From assembly GCF_020715685.1 (NCBI RefSeq), contig NZ_CP085840.1, forward strand, positions 248,001 to 312,000: 64,000 nucleotides of DNA, in the 5' to 3' direction. Below are positions 9,106 to 19,285 of this stretch, piece after piece; position 1 is the first letter of the stretch; the number at the start of each line of letters is the position of its first letter. The stretch is from Dermatobacter hominis. Its GTDB lineage: Bacteria; Actinomycetota; Acidimicrobiia; Acidimicrobiales; Microtrichaceae. A model generated the notes under the pieces. That model was not told the origin of the DNA and did no database searches. It saw nothing but the letters and a program-made list of their open reading frames with translations. Made by a program: the position numbers and the translations under genes.

Positions 9106-10502
9106 GTGACCGAACCGCCGCAGGAGGCCGAACCGCCGCTCCCGGCCGCTCAGGCCGAACCGCCGCTCCCGGCCGCTCAGGCCGAACCGCCGCTCCCGGC
9201 CGCTCAGGCCGAACCGCCGCTCCCGGCCGCTCAGGCCGAACCGCCGCTCCCGGCCGCTCAGGCCTTCCGCGCCCTGACCGGCATGCGCGACGTGCTGGCC
9301 CCCGAGTCCTCGCGTCGCCGCGCCCTCGTGGCGACGTTCGCGGAGGTGGTCGAGGCGGCGGGCTACCACGAGGTCGTGCTGCCGCTCGTCGAGGACCTCG
9401 GCGTCTTCCTCCGGGTCGGCGAGGCCACCGACGTCGTGACGAAGGAGATGTACGACTTCGTCGACAAGGACGGCACCCGGATCGCGCTCCGGCCCGAGAT
9501 GACGGCCGGCGCCGTGCGCGCCTTCGTGCAGCACTCGCCGCTCCTGCCGTGGAAGGTCTGGTACGCGGGGTCGAACTTCCGCCACGAGCGCCCGCAGAAG
9601 GGTCGCTACCGCAGCTTCGACCAGGTCGGCGTCGAGGTGCTCGGCGTCGACGACCCCGACCTCGACGTCGAGGTCATCGCGCTCGGCTGGCGCTTCTACG
9701 AGCGGTTGGGGCTCCGCCAGGTGCGGCTGCTCGTGAACTCGCTCGGCGAGCACGAGGACCGCGCCCGCTACACCGAGGCCGTCCGGGCCCACCTCGAGGC
9801 CCACCGCGGCGACCTGTCCGAGAAGGCGGTGGCGACGCTGGGCCGCAACCCGCTGCGCGTCCTCGACTCGAAGCGCCCCGAGGACCGGGCCGTCGTGGCC
9901 GCGGCCCCGAAGGTGGCCGACCACCTCTCCGACGAGGCGGCCGCGCACTTCGAGCGCGTGCTGGCCGGCCTCGACTCGCTCGGCATCCCGTACACGGTCG
10001 AGGACCGGCTGGTGCGAGGCCTCGACTACTACCGCCGCACCACCTTCGAGTACGTCGCGGACGCGCTCGACGCCGCCCAGAACGCCGTCGGCGGCGGCGG
10101 GCGCTACGACCGGCTCGCCGAGGACCTCGGCGGGCCGCCCACCGACGGCATCGGCTTCGCGCTCGGCGTCGACCGGATCCTCCTCGCGTGCGACGCCGAG
10201 GGCGCGTTCCCGGCCCCCGAGCGCACCATGGACGCGTTCGTCGTCGACCTGGTCGGCGGTGAGGCGGCGCGGGACCTCACGCACGAGCTGCGGGCCGCCG
10301 GCCTGTCGGCCGACCGGCGCTTCGGCGGCGGCTCCATGAAGGCCCAGATGAAGGCTGCGGACCGCTCCGGCGCCCGCTTCGCCGTGCTCGTCGGCAGCGA
10401 CGAGCAGGCGGCGGGCGAGGTGACCGTGCGCGACCTGCGCGGCGACGCCGAGCAGCGACGCGTGCCGGCGGACGAACTGATCGACGACCTGAGGAAGCAC
10501 CT

Positions 10503-10506
<4 letters not shown>
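9106..10506 (+). CDS. hisS: Histidyl-tRNA synthetase
   Basis: A 466-residue class II aminoacyl-tRNA synthetase that charges tRNA-His. Motif 2 (FRHERPQKGRYRSFDQ), the histidine-specific LDYYRRTTFEY, GGGGRYDRL and motif 3 (GIGFALGVDRILLA) are all present, followed by an anticodon-binding domain. The N-terminus is unusual: residues 8-52 are five exact copies of a 9-residue Pro/Ala/Glu unit (AEPPLPAAQ) before the normal start of the family at FRALTGMRDVL. Start GTG 9106 follows a TAGCGT box with leaderless spacing. Overlaps aspS by 4 nt (GTGA), so the two synthetase genes form one operon. Confidence 0.95.
9127..9261 (+). repeat. Five perfect copies of a 27-bp tandem repeat inside hisS
   Basis: Units start at 9127, 9154, 9181, 9208 and 9235 and are identical at the DNA level. 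The length is a multiple of three, so changes in copy number keep the hisS frame. Perfect identity implies recent expansion. Confidence 0.95.
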
Positions 10507-12281
<1,775 letters not shown>

Positions 12282-12346
12282 CGTCGTCCCCGCCACCGCA
12301 CCGGGCGCTCGCGGGCTGCGGAGGTGCGCCACCGGTCCGGGCCCGC

Positions 12347-12352
12347 TACGGT
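12347..12352 (+). promoter_or_regulatory. -10 box (TACGGT) before the cobalamin riboswitch
   Basis: TACGGT lies just 5' of the aptamer core, so transcription would start near 12359 and begin with the riboswitch. No -35 is obvious. Confidence 0.4.
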
Positions 12353-12353
12353 T

Positions 12354-12480
12354 CGGCCCGACACGCCGCCCGTCGGGGGAAGCCGGTCGAACTCCGGCAC
12401 TGTCCCGCAACCGTGGGTGCGCCGTCCGCTGGTCGGACGGGGCACGAGTCGGAACGCCCGCCGGGTGGTGCGCTCAAGGA
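12354..12480 (+). promoter_or_regulatory. Cobalamin (B12) riboswitch
   Basis: The conserved aptamer core is recognisable: AAGCCGGTCGAACTCCGGC, then CTGTCCCGCAACCGTG, a variable stem with matching GTCCG/CGGAC arms, then CACGAGTCGGAACGCC corresponding to the family's GAGTCAGGAACC block. AAGGAG follows at 12476-12481, at the edge of the structure, so ligand-dependent masking of this ribosome site is plausible. It should control the two lipoprotein genes downstream. Exact boundaries are approximate. Confidence 0.88.
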
Positions 12481-12581
12481 GACCCGTCGTGGACTGCGGG
12501 GACGAGCGTCGGTCGGTGCCGTCCGGGCGCCCGTCCGACATCGCCGCCGTCCCTTCGGACGAGGACGAGAGGCGATGCACG

Positions 12582-13112
12582 ATGGCTGAAGGTTCCGGTC
12601 CCACGACGGCGACCCGTCGCGCCCGAGCACTGGCCGCGACCGGCCTGCTGCTGCTGGGCCTCGTCGCGGCGGCGTGCACCACCACGCCGACCGCGCCGCC
12701 GAACCAGACGTACAAGGAGGGGCGCTGCGCGGGCGCCGAGGGCGTCACCGTCGTCGTCGACTTCGCCCCGCTCACCGACCGGATCACCGTCCGGTGCGCC
12801 CTGGGCGCCCAGGCCAACGGCTACGCGGCCCTGACCGCGATCGGCCTGTCGTACGACGCCGGGCGGTTCCCCGGCGGCATCTGCCAGATCGACGGCCTGC
12901 CCACCCAGGGCTACCCGTACTGCTGGACCACCGGCGGCTACTGGTCCTACTGGAAGGCCGGGAGCGCCGGCGCGCCGTGGGTCTACAGCGGCACCGGACC
13001 GACGGTCGACGCGCTCGCGCCCGGCTCGGTCGAGGGCTGGCACTTCGCCCCCTTCGCCAACGGCACCGCCACGCCGCCGCGCATCGGCACCTCGGGCCCG
13101 ATCGTCCCGTGA
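12582..13112 (+). CDS. DUF4430-like lipoprotein, resembling the transcobalamin C-terminal domain
   Basis: A 176-residue lipoprotein; the signal peptide ends in lipobox GLVAAAC. The mature part has the pattern of DUF4430/transcobalamin-type beta domains: VTVVVDF, ANGYAALTAIGLSYDAG, GGICQIDGLP, GGYWSYWKA, PWVYSGTGP and GSVEGWHF. Four Cys after the lipid Cys could form disulfides. It sits directly under a cobalamin riboswitch, which supports corrinoid binding at the cell surface. Start chosen at ATG 12582 (GAGAGG upstream). An in-frame GTG at 12489 has a better-placed AAGGAG but would add 31 residues before the signal peptide. Binding of B12 is inferred. Confidence 0.85.
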   Translation: MAEGSGPTTATRRARALAATGLLLLGLVAAACTTTPTAPPNQTYKEGRCAGAEGVTVVVDFAPLTDRITVRCALGAQANGYAALTAIGLSYDAGRFPGGICQIDGLPTQGYPYCWTTGGYWSYWKAGSAGAPWVYSGTGPTVDALAPGSVEGWHFAPFANGTATPPRIGTSGPIVP

Positions 13113-13192
13113 CGCCGTCCGGTCCCGACCGACCCCGATCGCCGGCCGGCACGCCGGCCACCCACCTCGCACACGACAGGAGCCAGCACGCC

Positions 13193-14281
13193 ATGACCAC
13201 CACCCCGTCCCGCCGGGCACTGCGCCGGGTCGCCGTCGTCCTCACCGCGTCGCTCGCGGTGCTGGCCGCCGCCTGCGTCCCCGAGGCCCCCGCCCCCACG
13301 ACGACGACCACGACGCCTGCGAGCCCCGAGCAGGTCGCCCGGCAGCAGGCCGCCGCCTGGCTGGACGCCCAGTTCACCGAGGACCACTGGTTCCCGGGCC
13401 CGTTCAACTCGGCGCAGCCCGACGCCGCCAACGCCGCGCAGGCGATCGCCGACCTGCACGTCCTCGGCGTCGGTGCCGGTGACGAGGCCGCCCGCCTCGC
13501 GCGCCTCGAGGCCGACACGCCCGGCGCGATCGACGACGGCACCGGTGGCGTCGCGGGTGTGCTCGCCCGGATCATCCTCGCCGTGGTGGCGACCGGCGGC
13601 GACCCCCGCGACTTCGCCGGCACCGACCTCGTCGCCCGGCTCGAGGGCACGATCCAGGCCGATGGCCGCTTCGGCGTCCAGTCGCCGCTCTACGACGGCG
13701 CCTACCGCCAGGGCCTCGCGCTGGCCGCGCTGTCGACCGTGACGCCCCGGCCCGCCAGCATCACGCCCGCCGCGGGCGGATCCATCGAGGACCTGCCCGC
13801 CGTGGCGTGGCTGATCGACCAGCAGTGCGCCGACGGTGCCTGGATGGCGTTCCGGGCCGACACCTCGACCGACTGCGTCGAGGACCCGGCGTCCTGGACC
13901 TACAAGGACTCGAACGGCGCGGCGATGGCCGCGCTCGGCCTGGTCGCCGTCGGCGCGACGGCCCCGGTCGACCCGACGGCGTGGCTCCTGTCGGTGCGCG
14001 GCACCGACGGCGGGTGGGGCGCCTTCCCGCCGGGTCCGTCGACGCCGTCCGACGCCAACTCGACCGCGCTGGTGATCGCGGCGCTCGAGGCGCTCGGCGA
14101 GACCCCCGACGCCGCCGCGCTCGAGGCGCTGCGGTCCTTCCAGCTGGGCGCCTCGGCGCCGGCGGCGGCCCAGGGCGCGTTCTTCTACCAGTCCTGGGAC
14201 ACGTCCCCGAGCTCCCTCGCCACGCTCGACGCGGTGGCCGCGCTCCTCGACGAGCCCTGGCCCCAGGCGCTCGTCCCCTGA
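13193..14281 (+). CDS. Alpha/alpha-barrel lipoprotein, resembling the transcobalamin N-terminal domain
   Basis: A 362-residue lipoprotein (lipobox VLAAAC, then a Pro/Thr-rich linker). The mature region is helical and repetitive, with prenyltransferase/squalene-oxidase-type segments such as ADGRFGVQSPLYDGAYRQG, CADGAWMAFRAD, TYKDSNGAAMAALGLVAVG and GTDGGWGAFPPGPSTPSDAN. The N-terminal domain of animal transcobalamin and intrinsic factor has the same alpha6/alpha6 barrel fold. It lies 80 nt after the DUF4430-like lipoprotein under the same riboswitch. The pair therefore looks like a split transcobalamin. No catalytic squalene-cyclase Asp motif was seen, arguing against an enzyme. An ECF or BtuCD partner is not in the window. 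Confidence 0.82.
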   Translation: MTTTPSRRALRRVAVVLTASLAVLAAACVPEAPAPTTTTTTPASPEQVARQQAAAWLDAQFTEDHWFPGPFNSAQPDAANAAQAIADLHVLGVGAGDEAARLARLEADTPGAIDDGTGGVAGVLARIILAVVATGGDPRDFAGTDLVARLEGTIQADGRFGVQSPLYDGAYRQGLALAALSTVTPRPASITPAAGGSIEDLPAVAWLIDQQCADGAWMAFRADTSTDCVEDPASWTYKDSNGAAMAALGLVAVGATAPVDPTAWLLSVRGTDGGWGAFPPGPSTPSDANSTALVIAALEALGETPDAAALEALRSFQLGASAPAAAQGAFFYQSWDTSPSSLATLDAVAALLDEPWPQALVP

Positions 14282-14298
14282 TCCCCGGCCCGTCCGCC

Positions 14299-14350
14299 CG
14301 TTCCGCCCGTCCGGCCGCATCGGATCCGATGTGACCGGACGGGCGGAACG
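14299..14350 (+). terminator. Long palindromic hairpin ending the riboswitch operon
   Basis: Arms 14299-14314 and 14335-14350 pair perfectly over 16 bp. The 20-nt interior carries its own palindrome, CATCGGATCCGATG (14318-14331). It starts 18 nt after the stop codon and ends 17 nt before the rarA -10 box. Confidence 0.65.
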
Positions 14351-14366
14351 TGTCGGGGGCGACGGG

Positions 14367-14372
14367 TAGCGT
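14367..14372 (+). promoter_or_regulatory. -10 box (TAGCGT) of a likely leaderless rarA transcript
   Basis: TAGCGT ends 6 nt before ATG 14379. No ribosome-binding site intervenes. Confidence 0.5.
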
Positions 14373-14378
14373 CCCGGC

Positions 14379-15734
14379 ATGGCCGCCGACGACCTCTTCG
14401 CCGCCGCGGCGGAGGAGCGGCTGGCCGCCCGGGGCCCGCTCGCGGACCGGCTCCGGCCCCGCGACCTCGACGAGGTCGTCGGCCAGGACCAGCTGCTCGG
14501 GCCCGGCAAGCCCCTCCGGGCCCTCGTCGACGCCGACCGGCTGTCGTCGGTCGTCCTCTGGGGGCCGCCCGGCACCGGGAAGACCACGATCGCCCGCCTG
14601 ATCGCCCAGGCGTCGTCGAAGGCGTTCGTCCCGCTGTCGGCCGTCACCGCGACGGTCAAGGACATCCGCGAGGTGGCGGCGTCGGCCGAGCACCGGCTCG
14701 GCGCCAACGGCCAGGGCACGATCCTCTTCCTCGACGAGATCCACCGCTTCACCAAGGCCCAGCAGGACGCGCTGCTGCCGTCGGTCGAGACGGGGCTGCT
14801 CGTGCTGATCGGTGCGACGACGGAGAACCCGCACTTCGAGGTCAACCCGCCGCTGATGAGCCGCTCGACGCTGTTCCGGCTCGTTCCGCTCGGGCCCGCG
14901 TCGCTCGAGGCGCTCGCCCGTCGGGGCCTCGAGGCCGAGGGCGCGACGGCCGACGACGACGCGGTCGAGCACCTCGTCGAGCGCTGCGGCGGCGACGGCC
15001 GGAGCCTGCTCACCAGCCTCGAGGTTGCCGTGGCGCTGGCCGCGGCCCGGGCCAAGGCCGACGGGTCGCCCGACGTGCACCTCGAGCTCGTCGACGCCGA
15101 GGGCGCGCTCGGCGCCTCGCCGGTCCGCTACGGCCGTGACGACCACTACGACGTCGTGTCGGCCTTCATCAAGTCGATCCGGGGCTCGGACCCCGACGCG
15201 GCGCTGCACTGGCTCGCCCGCATGCTCGAGGCCGGCGAGGACGCCCGCTTCATCGCCCGGCGCCTGGTGATCTCGGCGTCGGAGGACATCGGCATGGCCG
15301 ACCCGCTGGCGATCGTCATCGCCGACGCTGCGGCCCGGGCCGTCGAGTTCGTGGGCCTGCCCGAGGCGAGGATCAACCTGGCGCAGGCGACGGTCCACCT
15401 GGCGCTGGCGCCCAAGTCCAACACCGCCTACCTGGGCCTGGGCAGGGCCGCCGACGACGTGCGCAACCGGGCGGTCGGCGAGGTCCCGACGCACCTGCGC
15501 GACGCGTCGTACAAGGGGGCCGCGTCCCTCGGTCACGGCAAGGGCTACCGCTACCCGCACGACCACCCCGACGGCTGGGTCGACCAGCAGTACCTGCCCG
15601 ACGAGCTGGCGGGGGAGCGGTACTACCACCCCGGGCCCAACGGCGCCGAGGCCCGGCTCGTGGCCCGCTGGCGCGAACGCCGGGGCGAGGTCCCGCCGGC
15701 CGACGGCGAGCGGGACCAGACTGGGGGGTCATGA
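14379..15734 (+). CDS. rarA: RarA/MgsA family AAA+ recombination factor
   Basis: A 451-residue AAA+ ATPase acting at stalled replication forks. It has a Walker A (GPPGTGKTTIARL), Walker B (ILFLDEIHRF), sensor 1 (LIGATTENPHFEVN) and the C-terminal helical tetramerisation region containing DIGMADPLA and KGYRYPHDHPDGW, all typical of the family. Its stop overlaps the next gene by 4 nt (ATGA). The gene order rarA, DUF948, DUF6167-like, alaS is a known actinobacterial arrangement. Confidence 0.93.
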   Translation: MAADDLFAAAAEERLAARGPLADRLRPRDLDEVVGQDQLLGPGKPLRALVDADRLSSVVLWGPPGTGKTTIARLIAQASSKAFVPLSAVTATVKDIREVAASAEHRLGANGQGTILFLDEIHRFTKAQQDALLPSVETGLLVLIGATTENPHFEVNPPLMSRSTLFRLVPLGPASLEALARRGLEAEGATADDDAVEHLVERCGGDGRSLLTSLEVAVALAAARAKADGSPDVHLELVDAEGALGASPVRYGRDDHYDVVSAFIKSIRGSDPDAALHWLARMLEAGEDARFIARRLVISASEDIGMADPLAIVIADAAARAVEFVGLPEARINLAQATVHLALAPKSNTAYLGLGRAADDVRNRAVGEVPTHLRDASYKGAASLGHGKGYRYPHDHPDGWVDQQYLPDELAGERYYHPGPNGAEARLVARWRERRGEVPPADGERDQTGGS

Positions 15735-16117
15735 GCGCGCTCGACCTGGTGGTGGTCCTGCTCGGGGTGGTCGCCCTCGGCGCCACGGTGGCGATGGTGC
15801 TCGTCAGCGTCCGCATGCACCGCGCCACCCAGGAGGTCGAGCGGTCGGTGCGCGAGCTCGACGACGTGCGCGAGCGGTTCGAGGCCGAGGCGGCCGCCGC
15901 GCTCGAGGAGCTGCACCTGACCGTGCTGCGGGCCGGCCACCAGGTCGACGAGGTCGAGGCGCTCGTCGACGTCGCGAACGCGATCGGCGAGCGGGTCGAC
16001 ACCGCCACCGGTGCGACCTACCGGGCGCTGACCTCGCCGGTGATCAAGACGGTCGCCCTGGCCTCCGGCACGAGGCGCGCCGCCCGCCGCCTGCGCCCCG
16101 GTCACGACGATCGCTGA
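15731..16117 (+). CDS. DUF948-like membrane-anchored coiled-coil protein
   Basis: A 128-residue protein with an N-terminal membrane helix (about residues 4-25, LDLVVVLLGVVALGATVAMVLV). A charged heptad-like region follows (QEVERSVRELDDVRERFEAE). Size, topology and position between rarA and alaS match DUF948 proteins. Function unknown. Its last 13 codons and stop lie in a 57-bp segment that is duplicated just downstream. Confidence 0.75.
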   Translation: MSALDLVVVLLGVVALGATVAMVLVSVRMHRATQEVERSVRELDDVRERFEAEAAAALEELHLTVLRAGHQVDEVEALVDVANAIGERVDTATGATYRALTSPVIKTVALASGTRRAARRLRPGHDDR

Positions 16118-16203
16118 ACCCGGCGGTGGGCGTCGCCGGGGAGGGAGCCGCCCGCCGCCTGCGCCCCGGTCACGACGATCGCTGAACCCGGCGGTGGGCG
16201 TCG
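16079..16203 (+). repeat. 57-bp perfect direct repeat, 68-bp period
   Basis: Positions 16079-16135 and 16147-16203 are identical, separated by 11 nt. The first copy holds the end of the DUF948-like gene with its stop codon; the second is untranslated. It fills most of the gap before the next gene. Confidence 0.95.
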
Positions 16204-16232
16204 GATCGCGCTCGCACGGTCCGCCGGTGGAC

Positions 16233-16238
16233 CATGAT
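16233..16238 (+). promoter_or_regulatory. Putative -10 box (CATGAT) 6 nt before GTG 16245
   Basis: It matches four of six bases of TATAAT and has the leaderless spacing found elsewhere in the window. Confidence 0.35.
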
Positions 16239-16244
16239 GGTGGG

Positions 16245-16595
16245 GTGTTCAAGCGACTGACCTGGTTCGGCCTCGGCGCGGCAGCGGGCGCGTCGGGGGT
16301 CATGTGGGCCCAGCAGAAGGTGCGCCGCCAGATCGACGCCCTCGGCCCCGACCACATCGTGGTGACCGCAGGCCACCAGGCCCGCAAGGTCTCCAAGCAG
16401 GTCGGCCGGACGGTCGCCGGCGCGGTCGTCGAGGGGCGCGCCGCGATGCGCGAGCGCGAGGACGAGCTGCTGGCGCGCCGGGACGGATCCGACGCGCACG
16501 CCTGGCCCACGTCGTCGGCCCGGTCGCCGCAGCGCCGGAGCGGCCGGCCCGGTCCGTCGAGCGCGGACCGACCCACCCGACCCGCGCGCTGGTAG
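16245..16595 (+). CDS. DUF6167-like small membrane protein
   Basis: A 116-residue protein starting VFKRLTWFGLGAAAGASGVMW, a single N-terminal membrane segment preceded by basic residues. A charged middle (KVRRQIDALG, GRAAMREREDELLARR) and a Pro/Arg/Ser-rich tail follow. Similar small proteins occur immediately upstream of alaS in other actinobacteria. Function unknown. GTG 16245 is chosen because a CATGAT box lies 6 nt before it and the peptide then begins at the membrane segment. Confidence 0.65.
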   Translation: MFKRLTWFGLGAAAGASGVMWAQQKVRRQIDALGPDHIVVTAGHQARKVSKQVGRTVAGAVVEGRAAMREREDELLARRDGSDAHAWPTSSARSPQRRSGRPGPSSADRPTRPARW

Positions 16596-16656
16596 CGCCG
16601 GCCGGGCCCTCCCGGCCCCGCCTGCAACTGCCGACGTGACCGGGGGACCGCGCCGG

Positions 16657-16662
16657 TACGAT
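16657..16662 (+). promoter_or_regulatory. -10 box (TACGAT) before alaS
   Basis: TACGAT ends 9 nt before ATG 16672, so any leader would be at most a few nucleotides long. Confidence 0.5.
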
Positions 16663-16671
16663 GACCGGACC

Positions 16672-19281
16672 ATGAGCCAGCAGCCCGCGCGCCCCCGCAC
16701 CGCCGACGAGCTCCGTCGGGCCTGGGACGACTTCTTCGCGGCCCGCGGGCACACGATCGTCCCGTCGAGCGGGCTGATCCCCACGCACCCGTCGGCGCCC
16801 ATGTTCACCAACTCGGGGATGATGCCGTTCGTCCCGTACTTCCTCGGCGAGGAGCCGGTGCCGTACTCGCCGCGGCGGGCGGCGTCGGTGCAGAAGTGCG
16901 TGCGCGCCGGTGGCAAGCACAACGACCTCGACGAGATCGGCCGCTCGCCGCGGCACCTCTCGTTCTTCGAGATGCTCGGCAACTTCAGCTTCGGCGACTA
17001 CTTCAAGCCGGACGCCATCCGCTGGGCGTGGGAGTTCGTCACCGAGGCGCTCGGCATCGACGGCGACCGCATCTGGGTGACCTGCCACGTCTCCGACGAC
17101 GAGGCCGAGCAGATCTGGGTCGACGACGTCGGCTTCCCGATCGAGCGGATCCAGCGGCTCGACAAGGACAACTTCTGGGAGATGGGCGAGACCGGCCCGT
17201 GCGGTCCGAGCTCGGAGCTCTTCTTCGACTACGGCCCGGAGCTCGGTCCCGCCGGCGGACCGGCCAACCCCGACGCCGAGCACCGCTACGTCGAGATCTG
17301 GAACCTCGTCTTCCAGCAGTACTTCCGCAGCGAGGACGGCCGGCTGTCGGACCTGCCGACCAAGAACATCGACACCGGCGCCGGCTTGGAGCGCATCCTG
17401 GCGGTCCTGGCCGACAGCCCGTCGCTCTACGACGCGGACGTCCTGTCGGGCCTCGTCGACGAGGCCCAGTCGGTCACCGCCCGGCGCCTCGGCGACGGCG
17501 AGCTGTCCGACATCGCGCTGCGCCTCCTCGCCGACCACACCCGTACGGCCACCTTCCTGGTCGCCGACGGCGTGGTCCCGTCGAACGAGGACCGCGGCTA
17601 CGTGCTCCGGCGCATCATCCGCCGGGCCGTGCGCTTCGCCTACATGCTCGACGTCGAGCGGGCGGTCATGCCGCCGTTGGTCGAGCGCTGCATCCAGATC
17701 ATGGGCGGCGCGTATCCCGAGCTCGTCGAGGGCCACGACCGGGTCGTCGACATGATCTCCCGCGAGGAGGAGGGCTTCCGGCGCACGCTGGCGCGCGGCT
17801 CGGTCCTGCTCGACTCGGCGTTGGACGCCGTCCCGCAGGGCGGGCACCTCCCGGGCCAGGTCGCGTTCGAGCTCCACGACACGTACGGCTTCCCGCTCGA
17901 GGTGACCAGCGAGATGGCCGACCTGCGCGGCGTCACGGTCGACCTCGAGGGGTTCGACTCCGAGATGGCCGCCCAGCGCGAGCGGTCCCGTGCCGCCGGC
18001 AAGCGGACGGGCGTCGCCGCGGGGGAGTCCGCCGACGCCGAACGGGCCCTGCTCGCCGAGCACGGCCCCACGGTCTTCACCGGTCGCGAGGAGGAGACCA
18101 CCTCCGCCACGGTGCTCGCCGTGATCGGCGACGGCCTGTTCCTCGATCGGACGCCGTTCTACGCAGAGTCCGGTGGCCAGGTGGGCGACACCGGGACGAT
18201 CACCACGCCGACCGGCACGGCCCGGGTCGTCGACACCACCTACGCCCTGCCCGGGCTGCACCGCCACACCTTCGAGCTGGTCGAGGGCACGATCGAGCCG
18301 GGCCAGGAGGCGACCGCGTCGATCGACGCCGAGCGGCGCGCCGCGATCCGCCGCAACCACACCGGGACGCACGTCCTCCACTGGGCGCTGCGCGAGGTGC
18401 TCGGCGAGCACGTGAAGCAGCAGGGCTCCTGGGTCGGTCCCGACCGGCTCCGCTTCGACTTCGCCCACCACGGCGCGCTGTCCCAGGACGAGATCCGCCG
18501 CATCGAGGACCTCGCCAACCACGAGATCCTCGACAACGCGTCGGTCCGCCACTACGAGACGACGATGGAGGAGGCGCGCCGGCTCGGGGCGATCATGTTC
18601 TTCGGCGACAAGTACGGCGAGGTCGTCCGCGTGCTCGAGGCCGGCCGCCACTCCACCGAGCTGTGCGGGGGGACCCACGTCGGCGCGCTCGGCGACATCG
18701 GGCCGCTCAAGGTCGTGTCCGAGACGTCGATCGGCTCGAACATCCGCCGCATCGAGGCCGTGACCGGCACCGGGCCGATCGAGCGGCTCCGGCTGGAGGA
18801 GGACCGCCTCCGGTCCGCGGCGGACCTGCTCGGCGTGCCGACCGAGGACCTGCAGGGCGGGATCGAGAAGCGCCTCGCCGAGCTGCGCTCGGCCCGGGAG
18901 GAGCTCAAGGCGCTCCGCAAGCAGCTCGCGGGGAGCCAGGCCGACGAGCTGGTCGACGCCGCGGTCGACGGCGTCGTGGTGGCCCGCATCGACGCCGACA
19001 GCCGTGACGAGGTGCGTGACCTCGCGGTCGCGCTCCGGGACCGGCCGGGCATCCGTGCCGTGGTGCTCGGCGCGTCGCCCGGCGGCAAGGGCGTCGCGCT
19101 CGTGTCCGCCGTGGCACCCGACAGCGGGCTGAACGCGGCGGAGCTGATCGCCGACGCGGCGAGGACCGTCGGTGGCGGCGGGGGGAAGGGCGCGGACCTC
19201 GCGGCCGCCGGGGGCAAGCACCCGGAGCACCTCGACGAGGCCCTGGAGCAGGTTCGGGCGGCGGCCGGCGTCGCCGGCTGA
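16672..19281 (+). CDS. alaS: Alanyl-tRNA synthetase
   Basis: An 869-residue class II synthetase. The catalytic core opens with the usual ELRRAWDDFFAARGH and contains motif 2 (CVRAGGKHNDLDEIG). The editing domain has the zinc-binding HxxxH (NHTGTHVLH) and CxxxH (CGGTHVGALG) pairs. The C-terminal DHHA1 domain is intact (GGGGGKGADLAAAGGK). Length is typical. The start at ATG 16672 rather than the in-frame codon 36 nt earlier fits the TACGAT box. ruvX follows after 4 nt. Confidence 0.97.
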   Translation: MSQQPARPRTADELRRAWDDFFAARGHTIVPSSGLIPTHPSAPMFTNSGMMPFVPYFLGEEPVPYSPRRAASVQKCVRAGGKHNDLDEIGRSPRHLSFFEMLGNFSFGDYFKPDAIRWAWEFVTEALGIDGDRIWVTCHVSDDEAEQIWVDDVGFPIERIQRLDKDNFWEMGETGPCGPSSELFFDYGPELGPAGGPANPDAEHRYVEIWNLVFQQYFRSEDGRLSDLPTKNIDTGAGLERILAVLADSPSLYDADVLSGLVDEAQSVTARRLGDGELSDIALRLLADHTRTATFLVADGVVPSNEDRGYVLRRIIRRAVRFAYMLDVERAVMPPLVERCIQIMGGAYPELVEGHDRVVDMISREEEGFRRTLARGSVLLDSALDAVPQGGHLPGQVAFELHDTYGFPLEVTSEMADLRGVTVDLEGFDSEMAAQRERSRAAGKRTGVAAGESADAERALLAEHGPTVFTGREEETTSATVLAVIGDGLFLDRTPFYAESGGQVGDTGTITTPTGTARVVDTTYALPGLHRHTFELVEGTIEPGQEATASIDAERRAAIRRNHTGTHVLHWALREVLGEHVKQQGSWVGPDRLRFDFAHHGALSQDEIRRIEDLANHEILDNASVRHYETTMEEARRLGAIMFFGDKYGEVVRVLEAGRHSTELCGGTHVGALGDIGPLKVVSETSIGSNIRRIEAVTGTGPIERLRLEEDRLRSAADLLGVPTEDLQGGIEKRLAELRSAREELKALRKQLAGSQADELVDAAVDGVVVARIDADSRDEVRDLAVALRDRPGIRAVVLGASPGGKGVALVSAVAPDSGLNAAELIADAARTVGGGGGKGADLAAAGGKHPEHLDEALEQVRAAAGVAG

Positions 19282-19285
19282 GCCC

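Noticed and set aside
9127-9261. CRISPR array
   Set aside because: The repeats are contiguous 27-bp units without spacers and encode protein in frame with hisS.
16596-16671. T-box leader before alaS, and likewise before pheS
   Set aside because: The gap is too short and the T-box sequence is absent; pheS overlaps its upstream gene.
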